From NCBI GenBank assembly GCA_035559535.1, contig DATMBG010000042.1, positions 62,001-126,000 on the forward strand: a stretch of 64,000 nt of DNA, given 5' to 3'. Under the pieces are notes generated by a model. It was given only the letters and a program-made list of their open reading frames with translations, searched no databases and was not told the DNA's origin. Origin of the DNA: Candidatus Limnocylindrales bacterium (lineage in GTDB: Bacteria > Moduliflexota > Moduliflexia > Moduliflexales > JAUQPW01). Both the position numbers and the translations under genes were made by a program. This document shows, piece after piece, positions 17,336-26,341 of the stretch (positions are counted from its first letter, which is position 1; each line of letters begins with the position of its first letter).

Positions 17336-19003
17336 CTAGGATCCCATTTTCAGACGCTTCAGGGACATAATCAAGGACTTGACATCGGAGGTTAATCGGG
17401 TCAGCGTCTCTTCTTGAAGGGTAAAATTCGGCCGGTAAACCTTCTCTAACTCCCTATAGATTGTTTTAAGGAGGTCACGTTCCTTTTCATCTAACCGACT
17501 GCCACAGTTTTCCATCACTTCGCCAAGTCCTGGGTGGGGGCTTAACTCACCGGGAAAGAGGTTTTTCAATGCCAGGGAGAGGGCCTCATAGACCTTTTCA
17601 TAACTTTCGAGGGAAGGATGTTGCTGGGCTTCATTTAAAAGCTGCATACAGACCTCTTGCCAGGGTTTTTCAAGGGGTCCGCGAGGAATCTGTCGATTCC
17701 TCTGTTGCAAGAGGGTTCTCCCCCTTACCAGGCTGGCGATACCGAATAGACCTGCCAGGATAAACGAGGCATAGGAGAGTAAGACAGGTCTAAATGGGAG
17801 CTTGGCTATAAAGGGAATAGAATCCAGTCTGGAGGATGAGATAAAAGGAGCAGCGGGAAGGGGAGTAACCTGAATTTCAGGAACAGTCAGCAAAGTTGCC
17901 GGAGGAAATGAGGTTACAACTCCTGCAAGATGGGAAATTACAAAGAAGTTGGCAATATTGGTAGTAATCGTCTTTAACTCTCCATTCTCGGTAAAGTTAA
18001 TAGGAGGCCCAGAAATTACCCACTTTCCAACGGAATCGGTACCTGTAGCCTGTACTTCAAAAAGGCGCAACTTCCAGGTCAGGGTTACGATCTCTCCAGA
18101 TCCATTACGAACTCTGTTGACCTCGGGTTCTGGAGAAACCTCAAAATATCTGGCCTTACCTCCACTGACAGGTTTAGGAATAAACTCTGCACTTCCCAAA
18201 GGGGAAATCAGTTTAGGATCTATCTGAATCCGCTCTGGAGCAAAATTTTGAATGATCAAAGAAACCGTCCTGACCTCATCTAACTGCCCGGTTTCGGGAG
18301 TGACCTTAAGTTCCGCAATAACTGGGGGGTGAAGATAATGAAATCTGGGATAGGCACGACGTACCCATGAGTCGGTGGCGGCAAGATTTACAAGGCGTAA
18401 AAGCGTTAAGGGGGGTTTAATTTCCGAAAAAGAAATGTGAAAGGTACTGTTCTCGGATACGGTTACGGCTCCAACTGTAAAGTCACCATATTTTTTCAAC
18501 TCTTGAAGGATATGCTCCTGTAAATCCTGGACTGAAAAGAATTCCTTGGGTTCGATCACCATCCCCGTCATTTCTGCTGCAATCCCATGGACCAGGTAGA
18601 CGAACTCAGCACGGGCAACCTCAGAGGTGTTGATAAGATTTACAGCCTCTACGATCTTTGCCGGAGGAATCGTTTCCTCAAACTGGACAAACCATCGATT
18701 CGTCGGCATATTCCAGTTCATTTCCGGTTTATATTCACGAAGAGGAAACCCTGAAAGGGTTTTTGAGAGAAATTCCTCTTGTTTTTCCGGTAGTGCGTAA
18801 GAGAGTGTAAATTGAACAATGATTCTCGGTGCAAGCTCTAATGGCTCCCGCACGTTAACATCCTCGGTGTACGAATACATCTCCCCTAAACTGATGGCAG
18901 GATAAGCCTGACATTCCAGCCCGGCAAGCATCCAGAATGTAAACAAACTCAGCAGGCTAAGACCCATGGTGAAAAGAAGAAGGACTTGCTTTGGCATTCT
19001 CAT
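17336..19003 (-). CDS. Signal-peptide membrane protein, MxaA/BatD-like
   Basis: 555 residues. An N-terminal signal peptide (hydrophobic about 7-28) leads to a large extracytoplasmic region with beta-rich segments. One transmembrane helix lies at about 410-428 and a cytosolic tail of about 130 helical residues follows. This is the layout of MxaA and BatD-type proteins that stand first in VWA clusters. The ATG at 19003 follows GAGGAG at good spacing. It overlaps by 4 bp (ATGA) with a doubtful frame upstream. A role in assembling a periplasmic metalloenzyme is inferred from the cluster only. Confidence 0.6.
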   Translation of the reverse strand: MRMPKQVLLLFTMGLSLLSLFTFWMLAGLECQAYPAISLGEMYSYTEDVNVREPLELAPRIIVQFTLSYALPEKQEEFLSKTLSGFPLREYKPEMNWNMPTNRWFVQFEETIPPAKIVEAVNLINTSEVARAEFVYLVHGIAAEMTGMVIEPKEFFSVQDLQEHILQELKKYGDFTVGAVTVSENSTFHISFSEIKPPLTLLRLVNLAATDSWVRRAYPRFHYLHPPVIAELKVTPETGQLDEVRTVSLIIQNFAPERIQIDPKLISPLGSAEFIPKPVSGGKARYFEVSPEPEVNRVRNGSGEIVTLTWKLRLFEVQATGTDSVGKWVISGPPINFTENGELKTITTNIANFFVISHLAGVVTSFPPATLLTVPEIQVTPLPAAPFISSSRLDSIPFIAKLPFRPVLLSYASFILAGLFGIASLVRGRTLLQQRNRQIPRGPLEKPWQEVCMQLLNEAQQHPSLESYEKVYEALSLALKNLFPGELSPHPGLGEVMENCGSRLDEKERDLLKTIYRELEKVYRPNFTLQEETLTRLTSDVKSLIMSLKRLKMGS

Positions 19004-19452
19004 GATGATATCTCCTCATGGGATTTTTGACCCTTCTGAGAGAGAGAATTATTTTTAAATCTACTCTCTTCTACGTTGGTGTCAAGGGTCTGACAGAATT
19101 TAATCTTATCCCTATTCAAGGACCTGGATTGGACTTTCTCCTTGACCTTCACCCCTATAGAATTTATCCTCTCAGAAAAAGAGATTAAAAGCAAGAGATT
19201 TCTTAAAATTTGTAACTGTAACAATTTAGTAGGTGTCACTTTTTCTGTCTGAACACCCCCCTGGCCCCCTCCAGGAGGGACTGATATGGGGTTGCTACTG
19301 CTGAAGTCCCCCCCTAGGAGGACCAGGGGAGTGTTTCTTTTTCCATCGGATTTGATCCTTCCGCTTTTGATAAGTTTATGAATCGCCATACGAGTTACAT
19401 CCTGCAGATCCACCGCTTCTGTGACCTTCCTCAAATCGTCTTGAGATTCCAT
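19000..19452 (-). CDS. Doubtful or degenerate 150-residue frame
   Basis: The frame ends in an ATGA overlap with the MxaA-like gene, which suggests translational coupling. Its first 45 residues look protein-like (DLQDVTRMAIHKLIKSGRIK). The middle is encoded by a C-rich/G-rich intergenic-type repeat (CACCCCCCTGGCCCCCTCC with its inverted partner), giving a Gly/Pro-rich stretch unlike a folded protein. The end is low in recognisable pattern. It may be a broken gene of the cluster invaded by a repeat, or chance. Confidence 0.3.
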   Translation of the reverse strand: MESQDDLRKVTEAVDLQDVTRMAIHKLIKSGRIKSDGKRNTPLVLLGGDFSSSNPISVPPGGGQGGVQTEKVTPTKLLQLQILRNLLLLISFSERINSIGVKVKEKVQSRSLNRDKIKFCQTLDTNVEESRFKNNSLSQKGQKSHEEISS

Positions 19453-19722
19453 GAAAAAACGATCTACACCTATAAAGTAGATCAGTCAAGGAAATTTTTC
19501 ACAAAAGCGCAAGAACGGGGTTGTAGGGGCATCTTCACACCTGCGTAATTTTTTTATTGACGACGCCAGATAAAGGTGTAAAACTCCCTCCTGAATTTTT
19601 ACCACATATCCTCAGGCGGGTTTAAAACCCGTTCCTACGTTGGACTCAACCTAGACGTTTCTCTGACTCCGAACCCGCGACGGAAAGGACGTCGGGGGAG
19701 TCAGTGATACAGGGAGGATCAC

Positions 19723-20436
19723 ATGACCGGCCAGATTCGGATTCCGGCCAAGGAACTGGGAGAGCTGACCCTGCCGGATTTCTGCCCCTGCTGCTTCTGG
19801 ATTAAGCTCCATCTGCCGGAAGGACTACCTTTTCAGATCTTCCCCGGAATTTTTAACTCCATCGATGCCTACACCAAACGCCTCATCCAGAAATGGTTCG
19901 ACCAGTATGGAAGACCTCCTTCCTGGCTGTCCGATCTGGGAGATATCCACACATATCGGGAACCCCCCCATCATTCAAAGTTTCAGGTTTTTGATCCAGA
20001 CACTTCCATACTGCTTACCGGAACCCCCGACGCCGTGTTTGTTCAGGCCGATGGATCCTATCTGATTGCAGACTACAAAACGGCCCGGTTTACTGGTACC
20101 CAGGATAAACTCTCTTCCAAATACGAGGTACAGCTTAACGCCTATGCCTACATCGGGGAACACTGCGGGCTTTCTCCGGTTTCAGGTCTGGCATTGATTT
20201 ACCTGGAACCGGTGATCGACGTTAAGGGGGTAGACGAAGAGGATCCTGTAACGCCGGAGGGTTTTATTCTGGAGTTTTCGGCAAAGATTCTCCCGGTTCG
20301 GCTGGACTTCCAGAAGATTCCCCTGTTGGTCCGCAAAGTACGGGAGATTTATGATCAGGATCGCCCTCCCCGTGGGGTAGATGGATGTAAGAATTGTGAG
20401 TTACTCCGGCACCTGATGACCGTTGCTACAGCCTGA
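19723..20436 (+). CDS. PD-(D/E)XK nuclease-like protein with four or more cysteines
   Basis: 237 residues. The PD-(D/E)XK core is visible as TGTPDA (Asp103) followed by YLIADYKT (Asp117, Lys119), with the later QLNAYAYI helix typical of RecB/Cas4-type nucleases. Cysteines cluster at the N terminus (C21, C23, C24 in DFCPCCFW) and C terminus (C222, C225 in GCKNCELL), as in iron-sulfur RecB-family exonucleases. The ATG follows GGGAGGATC. No cas genes are nearby. It is a single gene between repeat-rich spacers. Confidence 0.75.
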   Translation: MTGQIRIPAKELGELTLPDFCPCCFWIKLHLPEGLPFQIFPGIFNSIDAYTKRLIQKWFDQYGRPPSWLSDLGDIHTYREPPHHSKFQVFDPDTSILLTGTPDAVFVQADGSYLIADYKTARFTGTQDKLSSKYEVQLNAYAYIGEHCGLSPVSGLALIYLEPVIDVKGVDEEDPVTPEGFILEFSAKILPVRLDFQKIPLLVRKVREIYDQDRPPRGVDGCKNCELLRHLMTVATA

Positions 20437-20850
20437 TAGGTAGCAGGTTCAGAGATTTTTTAGAAAGATGGGCCATGGGGTGCTTATGTTAAGCGTGGTC
20501 AGAGTCCTTATGGGGTTTGGGACATATCAGGAAAGGTAAGGGGGGGTGTGAAGAGTGTTTCCTTAAATTTCCTGCCAAAGTTTATATCCACAGATAAATA
20601 CCTGTTAATAATTTCCGGGCAAGGGTAACCGGCCGGTTACCCTTATTCAGTAAAATCTTCCAGATCACTTATTTTATCTCAAAAGACCGCATTTCGAAAC
20701 ATCTACGGTAGTACTTACAGAAGAATTGGTCGTTTTGTCGGTTGCTGTTATCTTAACCGGGGTCCTGGCGTATACATCGCAAGTGACCGGTGCCCCTATA
20801 AAGGTAAAGGTGCGGATGGACTTGAAGTCTCCCTCTTATAGAGACCGACT

Positions 20851-20905
20851 CTCCCTCACCCCCTTCCCCCTCTCCTGAAGCTTCAGGAAAGGGGGTGAGG
20901 TGGGG
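20851..20905. repeat. C-rich/G-rich palindromic element
   Basis: Centre CCTGAAGCTTCAGG, flanked by CACCCCCTTCC on one side and AAAGGGGGTG on the other, an imperfect long inverted repeat. Related-looking elements occur at 22411-22436 and 60400-60440. Confidence 0.6.
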
Positions 20906-21112
20906 AAGGGGGGGGGAAGGCAGACGGTCGCGCTCTCAGCTGAGCCTTATCCGGGCGTGTAGGGAGGCAAGGGAGGAACCGTATTGTTTAGGATAGACTT
21001 CAATTTGAAAGCGGTATCCTTTGGAGGGAACTTCCGCAGATAAAAAGCTTCAAATTCCCTGTCGGTTGGGTTATCAAAGCTTCCTCAGAGAATATATACT
21101 TCCCCCGGCCCT

Positions 21113-21145
21113 CCATAACCCTTTGAGGATGGCATTTTTCGTGGA
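21113..21145. repeat. 33-bp direct repeat, copy 1
   Basis: CATAACCCTTTGAGGATGGC and then ATTTTTCGTGGA. Differs from 21185-21217 at three or four positions; 39 bp separate them. Confidence 0.75.
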
Positions 21146-21184
21146 TCCAATCCGGGCCTTCCTGATCAATCAATTGGAAAGCCT

Positions 21185-21217
21185 TCATAACCCTTTGAGA
21201 ATGGTATTTTTCGTGGA
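21185..21217. repeat. 33-bp direct repeat, copy 2
   Basis: Second copy of 21113-21145, just beyond the 3' end of the XdhC gene. Confidence 0.75.
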
Positions 21218-21228
21218 CTGTAGCCTTA

Positions 21229-22359
21229 TTATTTAGACTCTTCTACCGTTCGCAGATGGTGGGTTCCACCCCGTCGAACCTGGATGAGTTCGGCGACAAT
21301 ACTCACGGCAATTTCCCCCGGATTATCGGCCCCAATATCAAGGCCAATGGGCGCATGAACTCGATCCAGTAACTCCCTGGGGATCCCTTTTCCTTGAAGT
21401 TTGTCCCACATGAGTTTAATTTTTCTTTTACTTCCGATCATTCCAATATATTTGGCCTGACTCCATACCACCTGTTCCATAATCTTTTCATCGTGCTGAT
21501 GCCCTCGGGTTACAGCAACGATGTAGGAAGATTCATTAAATCCTGGGGTCAATTTTTTAGCTACCGTAGTAAAATCATCGATGATAATCTCATCCGCTTC
21601 CGGGAATCGCTCCTTGTTTCCAAACAGGGGGCGATCTTCTATAACGATCAACTTAAAACCGGCTATTTTGGCTACCTTGGCTATCTCCAGGGAAACATGC
21701 CCACCTCCGAACAAATATAAAACCGGCTGGGCCAGTAAGGACTCGATGAAAACCCTGAGGACGGTACCTGGGGTTGTATTGAGTTTTTTGGCTTCTTCCT
21801 CGGTTAATGTGAAGTTCATGATCTTGAGGATATCCTGACCGAGTATCTTTTGAGCTTCGACCCGTACTTCTTCTTCAATACGACCCCCTCCGAGGGTTCC
21901 AACGGTGGAACCATCTTTTCGGATGAGCATCTTGGAATGCTCTTTAACCAGGTCGTAGGTGGTATCGGAAATAATCGTTGCCAGGGCAACCGATTGATTC
22001 TCATCTCGAAGCCGTACAATCTCCTCAAAAACCTCATCCATCCGCCCCGGTACGATGGGTTCTGTGAAAAAGTCTACGGTACCTCCACAGTTCAACCCGC
22101 TTTCCCCGGCATGTTTTTCAGTTAAAATAAACCGGGAAACTTTGGAAATATCCTGCTTCATGACCTCTTTAGCTTCTGCCCAAACATCTGCCTCCATACA
22201 TCCTCCACCCACCGTCCCTATGATGGTTCCATCCTGTAAAACCAGCATCTTAGATCGGGGACTCATGGGAAGAGAACCCTTGCTATTGATAATGGTAGAA
22301 AGCGCTGCCCGCTCCCCTCTGGCTTTAGCCCTTAAAATTTCCCTGAATACATCTTTCAT
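21229..22359 (-). CDS. xdhC: XdhC/CoxI-family protein with duplicated N-terminal domain
   Basis: 376 residues. XdhC/CoxF proteins bind molybdenum cofactor and insert it, sulfurated, into molybdenum hydroxylases. The XdhC_CoxI domain occurs twice: GTIIGTVGGGCMEADV near residues 44-60 and STVGTLGGGRIEEEV near 150-165, each preceded by KML and a DG turn. A Rossmann XdhC_C domain follows (LFGGGHVSLEIAKVA, then IGMIGSKRK). The second copy has Arg where the first has the conserved Cys. No hydroxylase subunit is in the window. LarC lies upstream on the same strand with about 180 bp between them. Confidence 0.92.
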   Translation of the reverse strand: MKDVFREILRAKARGERAALSTIINSKGSLPMSPRSKMLVLQDGTIIGTVGGGCMEADVWAEAKEVMKQDISKVSRFILTEKHAGESGLNCGGTVDFFTEPIVPGRMDEVFEEIVRLRDENQSVALATIISDTTYDLVKEHSKMLIRKDGSTVGTLGGGRIEEEVRVEAQKILGQDILKIMNFTLTEEEAKKLNTTPGTVLRVFIESLLAQPVLYLFGGGHVSLEIAKVAKIAGFKLIVIEDRPLFGNKERFPEADEIIIDDFTTVAKKLTPGFNESSYIVAVTRGHQHDEKIMEQVVWSQAKYIGMIGSKRKIKLMWDKLQGKGIPRELLDRVHAPIGLDIGADNPGEIAVSIVAELIQVRRGGTHHLRTVEESK

Positions 22360-22410
22360 AATTTACCTCTCTTGACGGGTTGTAAGGAAAAAAAGGTAAC
22401 CCCCCTCCTT

Positions 22411-22436
22411 TACCCTCCCCGTGGACGGGGAGAGAA
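22411..22436. repeat. Short GC-rich palindrome
   Basis: CCCTCCCCGTGGACGGGGAG, with CCCC-GTGGAC-GGGG at its core. The same core recurs near 60414-60432. Confidence 0.55.
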
Positions 22437-22543
22437 GAGGGTTAGTTCTTTCTCTATTTTTAGAGAATAGGCTCTTCCCAGGGAGGTGTCAAGCATTTTT
22501 CCAATTCCAGGTGGACCTCCCAGGGATAAAAAATTCCCTGAGA

Positions 22544-23752
22544 CTATTCCAGACCATCGCCCTTTTTCTGAAGTATAGTGTAACTAATCTCATTATAAAT
22601 TTCCTTGAGGGATTTTTCTTTATGGACTTCGGCAATCTTTTTACAGTCCTCGTACTCCGGGGTTGCACTAATGATACGGCCATTCCAGCGTGCTACCTTA
22701 ACCTTTACTTTCCCGTAGGGGGTATTCCAGTCGACCAACTCCCGCTCTGCCTTCATACGCTCCATTTCCTGCCAACGAATCCCCAGAGTTGTGGTTTCTC
22801 GAAGGATGAGGGTAGAGATTTCCGGCAGGAGCGATGGAGTACAGATAACGGTTAATAAAGTCCCGGGTCGGCTCTTCTTCATGAGAACCGGAGTCAGATA
22901 AACATCCAGAGCTCCTGCTTTAAAGAGTTGGTCCATGACATACTCGTAAAACTGGGGATTCATATCGTCGATGTTCGTTTCAATAACGACCACCCGTTCC
23001 TGACTCCTTTCCTCCGGTCCCTCAGGAACTTTCTGCTCTTGCAATTCTCCTATACAAAGCCTTAGCACATTGGGAATCGGAAAATCCTTTGTCCCTGCCC
23101 CATATCCAATAGCTTGAAGGGTCATGGCTGGCGGATTTCCGAATTCCGAACCCAGGGTAGTTAAGATGGCTGCTCCGGTAGGCGTAACCAGTTCTCCCTC
23201 TATATCTGAAAAGAAAACCGGTTTACCTTTAAGTAAAGCCAGCGTAGCCGGCGCTGGAAGCGGAATACGGCCATGGGCACAATCTACAAAACCTCTTCCC
23301 AAGGTGAAACGAGAAACATAAATTTTCTCTATTCCAAGCCTGTATAATCCACAAACCGCTCCGACGATATCCACCATAGAGTCCACGGCACCGATTTCAT
23401 GGAAGTGTACCTCTTCCACAGGCATTCGATGAATCTCGGCTTCTACCTGGGCAATACGCTGGAAAATTTGCCCGGCCCGATCCTTAAGAAAAGGCGCCAG
23501 GGTACTCCGGTTCAGAATCTCTAAAATATCGGATAAATGCCGGTGCTCTGGGTTTTCTTCGGCTTTTACTTCCACATGAGTTCCAGACAATCCCAGTTTC
23601 TGGACTTTCTTAACCGAAATTTGGTAACCGGAAAAAGGAAGCTTCTTGAGTTCTGCCTGAAGTTCTTCAAGAGGGAGACCTGCATCTAGAAGGGCTCCTA
23701 AAATCATGTTTCCACTGACTCCGGAAAAACAATCAAAATAGGCTATTTTCAT
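22544..23752 (-). CDS. larC: Nickel-pincer cofactor biosynthesis protein LarC
   Basis: 402 residues, full length in one frame (in some lactobacilli it is made by frameshifting). LarC inserts nickel into the pyridinium dithiocarboxylate pincer cofactor of lactate racemase and related enzymes. Family features: N-terminal YFDCFSGVSGNMILGALLDAG, the histidine-rich HFHEIGAVDSMVDIVG, ELVTPTGAAIL and the C-terminal ETNIDDMNPQFYEYVMD. The ATG at 23752 is chosen over a TTG seven codons upstream because MKIAYFDCFSG is the family's normal start. larA, larB and larE are not in the window. Confidence 0.93.
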   Translation of the reverse strand: MKIAYFDCFSGVSGNMILGALLDAGLPLEELQAELKKLPFSGYQISVKKVQKLGLSGTHVEVKAEENPEHRHLSDILEILNRSTLAPFLKDRAGQIFQRIAQVEAEIHRMPVEEVHFHEIGAVDSMVDIVGAVCGLYRLGIEKIYVSRFTLGRGFVDCAHGRIPLPAPATLALLKGKPVFFSDIEGELVTPTGAAILTTLGSEFGNPPAMTLQAIGYGAGTKDFPIPNVLRLCIGELQEQKVPEGPEERSQERVVVIETNIDDMNPQFYEYVMDQLFKAGALDVYLTPVLMKKSRPGTLLTVICTPSLLPEISTLILRETTTLGIRWQEMERMKAERELVDWNTPYGKVKVKVARWNGRIISATPEYEDCKKIAEVHKEKSLKEIYNEISYTILQKKGDGLE

Positions 23753-23800
23753 AAGTTTTCCCAATATAAGCAAATCTGTTGCGCACGGCGCCTCTATCCC

Positions 23801-24211
23801 TTATAGGTCATTTTTAATTCGGAGAAAGAATTCTTTATCCTTCGGGTGTGTCAATAAATCCGCTACCTTATCTTTTTCAACCCACCTTGCTTCGGGGTTT
23901 TCTGAATCCTGGGGATTTAAAACTTCCTGGTCGGTCCGAAATAAAAACATATGAATTGTTTTAAGTTCGGTCGGATCTTCATCACCATTCAAACCGATCT
24001 TATACCGCCGATAACTGCCCAGATCCTTCACCAATTTTAAATTACCAACCCCAGATTCTTCATAAATTTCCCGTTTAGCAGCCGTTAGGGCATCTTCACT
24101 GTCTTCAATATGGCCTTTAGGTAAAGACCAGGAAGTTCCGTTCTGATTAACCACCAGGACCTGTCCCTTTGGGTTAATAACCACGCCACCGGCGCTCTGG
24201 GTTTGTTTCAT
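23801..24211 (-). CDS. Nudix hydrolase
   Basis: 136 residues. The Nudix box is complete: G-x5-E-x7-REUXEEXGU seen as GHIEDSEDALTAAKREIYEE then SGV. AGGVVINPKG at the start and SWSLPKGH before the box are typical of the MutT/Ap4A-hydrolase-like branch. The family hydrolyses nucleoside diphosphates linked to another group; the substrate here is unknown. ATG 24211 is preferred; a GTG at 24232 would add seven residues. It lies between larC and the BoxB-like gene, all on the same strand with short gaps. Confidence 0.9.
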   Translation of the reverse strand: MKQTQSAGGVVINPKGQVLVVNQNGTSWSLPKGHIEDSEDALTAAKREIYEESGVGNLKLVKDLGSYRRYKIGLNGDEDPTELKTIHMFLFRTDQEVLNPQDSENPEARWVEKDKVADLLTHPKDKEFFLRIKNDL

Positions 24212-24246
24212 AGTCTGACTTTCGGTAAGCACTTTAAAAGCGAAAG

Positions 24247-25356
24247 TTATTTCCTATCCATCGGGGTTATCCAGTCATTCTCCTTGAAGATTTCCTGGAG
24301 TTTTCGTTCATCTTCGGGAGAAGGTAAAACCTTTTGAAGATAAAGGGTATAATCTGCCTCGTTTAAAGGTTCTCCTTTAACAGTGTAAGTTTTCCCGGCG
24401 TAACCTCCAATTCTTCGGTTAAACTTCATATCTGGTACATAAAGTTTAGGTTTATCTTCAGGGATGAGTTTGTTGAGGTTATCGACGAGCCAGCTAATTT
24501 CCTTATGGAAAAGAGCCCGGGCCGCTTCATTGAGGTTATTCTTATCGGCGGGTTCTTTGGTTTCTCCTTCGTTGTATCGGGCTTTCAATCCAGATACATA
24601 GGCCCAGTGGGCTGAAGAAGAATGATCGGTGCCAAAAAGGTCATAAGCTGTTGGGATCCATTTGTTGAAATATTTTTGAATGATTTCTACCGGGATTTTA
24701 CCCGCCATGAGAATTCTTCGCAACCCGGTATGGCCGGTTCCCAGGTGGTAGGATTCTTCTTTGAGCATGGCTTTGGTGCTCCGACCTAAGGGAGCGAATC
24801 CACAACGACTCAACATCTGGAGTTGAAACTTTCCGTCTCGATCGATAAATTCGGTATAGACAAAGAAATCCAGCCAGTTATTGACCTCTTCGTTAAAAGA
24901 ACCCAGGAGGCGATTCCGTTTAAAGGCCCGCCGTTCCAAAAGTTTTCTGGCTTCCAATTTTCCTGAATCACCGAAATAGTTCACCAACAGATACGACATC
25001 TGGTACCCGTGGCGCATTTCTTCGGTCATGACCCGCAGGAGGCTCTGAAGATCTTCGTCGCTGGGTGCAGTCTGAACCAGATGCCGCTGCTGTTCTACCG
25101 AGGCAAACTCGGTATCTCCTTGATAGACAATGAGGGTTAGAAGGGCATCCCGAACTTGCTGATTGGGGATCTGAAGGACGGTCTCCCATTTCCGCTGTCC
25201 TGCAAAGTCTCCGAATTCAATCTCTGGAGAGTCAACTTCTACAAATTTGGTCTCAAATTTGTAATCTCCGATAAGCTTTGAATCGAACCCGATATCGTTT
25301 CGCCATTGGGCGAACATATCGATCCAATCATCGAAGGTAGAGATTTTTTTTATCAT
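24247..25356 (-). CDS. BoxB/PaaA-like diiron aryl-CoA oxygenase
   Basis: 369 residues. Likely diiron ligands: SVEQQRHL, TEEMRHG (ExxH), SFNEEVNNW and KEESYHL (ExxH). The stretch YFGDSGKLEAR, GSFNEEVNNWLDFF, EFIDRDGKFQLQ, CGFAPLGRSTK follows the order of benzoyl-CoA epoxidase BoxB, more closely than phenylacetyl-CoA PaaA. It is shorter than BoxB (about 475 residues). BoxB needs a reductase, BoxA, which is not here. Two enoyl-CoA hydratase genes follow upstream on the same strand, so an aromatic or alicyclic acyl-CoA pathway is plausible. The ATG has a CGGAG Shine-Dalgarno. Substrate unproven. Confidence 0.75.
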   Translation of the reverse strand: MIKKISTFDDWIDMFAQWRNDIGFDSKLIGDYKFETKFVEVDSPEIEFGDFAGQRKWETVLQIPNQQVRDALLTLIVYQGDTEFASVEQQRHLVQTAPSDEDLQSLLRVMTEEMRHGYQMSYLLVNYFGDSGKLEARKLLERRAFKRNRLLGSFNEEVNNWLDFFVYTEFIDRDGKFQLQMLSRCGFAPLGRSTKAMLKEESYHLGTGHTGLRRILMAGKIPVEIIQKYFNKWIPTAYDLFGTDHSSSAHWAYVSGLKARYNEGETKEPADKNNLNEAARALFHKEISWLVDNLNKLIPEDKPKLYVPDMKFNRRIGGYAGKTYTVKGEPLNEADYTLYLQKVLPSPEDERKLQEIFKENDWITPMDRK

Positions 25357-25370
25357 TTTTCTCCGGTTCG

Positions 25371-25463
25371 TTGTCCGTTGTTCCCTTTTTTCTCAAAAAT
25401 CGGTTAAAACCAACCTTCCAACACTTTTATACCCTGAAAGTAGGGTAAAAAAACAACGGACAA
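25371..25463. repeat. Inverted repeat pair TTGTCCGTTGTT
   Basis: TTGTCCGTTGTT (25371-25382) and its exact reverse complement (25452-25463) bracket 69 bp between the BoxB-like gene and the next hydratase. A related pair occurs at 45005-45065. Confidence 0.7.
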
Positions 25464-25467
25464 AAAC

Positions 25468-26256
25468 TTATTTCCCTTGAAATTTGGGTATCCGTTTTTC
25501 TACATAGGCACTCAATCCTTCCTTAGCATCTTCGGATTGGAAAAGTTGTTGTTGGAGTTCACGCTCCAGAGCCAGGGCTTCGGCAAAGGAAATTTCCAAA
25601 CCGGATTGAACAGCCCGTTTAATGCGGCCTACTGCTTTACTGGCTTTGTTGGGGGGAACAAACTGTTGGGCATATTCCAGGACCTGCTTGAAGAAGTCTC
25701 CTTCTTCGAAAATATAATTAATCAAGCCCATTTCCAGGGCCTCCTCAAAGGAAAAGGTCCGACCTGTTACCATCAACTCTATGGCCCGTGATTTACCGAT
25801 TAAACGAGCTAATCTTTGAGTTCCTCCGGTTCCGGGCAAAACTCCCAGGTTGATCTCCGGTAATCCGATTTTACCTCCGTCTTTCTTGGCGATCCGAATA
25901 TCACAGGCCATGGCCACTTCAAGACCACCTCCAACGGTATGGCCATTCAGGGCAGCGATGACCAGTTTCGGTGTATGCTCGAGCCGATTCAATGTTTCAT
26001 TGGCATGAAGACAGAAATTGTACTTAAATTGAGGCGATACCTCTGAAAGCATCTTAATATTTGCCCCGGCCGAGAAGAACTTTTCCCCTGCCCCACGGAT
26101 TACCAGAACGTAAACCTGGTCATCAAATCGTGCGGCTAAAATGGCATCATCCAATTGCCGCATCATTTCATAGCTGTAAGTATTTGCCGGAGGATCGTTT
26201 AGCTCAATAATGGCTATCCCGTTCTCAACCCGATAATCAATCAATTTTTTTTCCAT
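25468..26256 (-). CDS. Enoyl-CoA hydratase
   Basis: 262 residues, a complete crotonase-fold enzyme that adds water to 2,3-unsaturated acyl-CoAs. Both catalytic glutamates are present (GGGLEVAMACD and LPEINLGVLPGTGG). The oxyanion-hole residues lie in FSAGANIKML and GHTVGGG. It shows no C-terminal dehydrogenase domain. It is on the same strand as the BoxB-like gene and the Dch-like hydratase, so it probably serves the same acyl-CoA route. Confidence 0.92.
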   Translation of the reverse strand: MEKKLIDYRVENGIAIIELNDPPANTYSYEMMRQLDDAILAARFDDQVYVLVIRGAGEKFFSAGANIKMLSEVSPQFKYNFCLHANETLNRLEHTPKLVIAALNGHTVGGGLEVAMACDIRIAKKDGGKIGLPEINLGVLPGTGGTQRLARLIGKSRAIELMVTGRTFSFEEALEMGLINYIFEEGDFFKQVLEYAQQFVPPNKASKAVGRIKRAVQSGLEISFAEALALERELQQQLFQSEDAKEGLSAYVEKRIPKFQGK

Positions 26257-26341
26257 AAATTAGAAAACAAGAATCAGAAATCAGCATGTAGAGTAGCCCA
26301 GGGGTCTCCGACATCTGACTTCTAACCCTTATTTGCAAAGG

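Larger units (their letters stand above)
20437..21228. other. Gene-free, repeat-containing stretch
   Basis: About 790 bp without a gene. It holds a long C-rich/G-rich hairpin (20851-20905) centred on CCTGAAGCTTCAGG, and two 33-bp direct repeats (21113-21145, 21185-21217). Confidence 0.5.

Noticed and set aside
22544-23752. Programmed frameshift in larC
   Set aside because: Unlike in lactobacilli, both halves are in one continuous frame.
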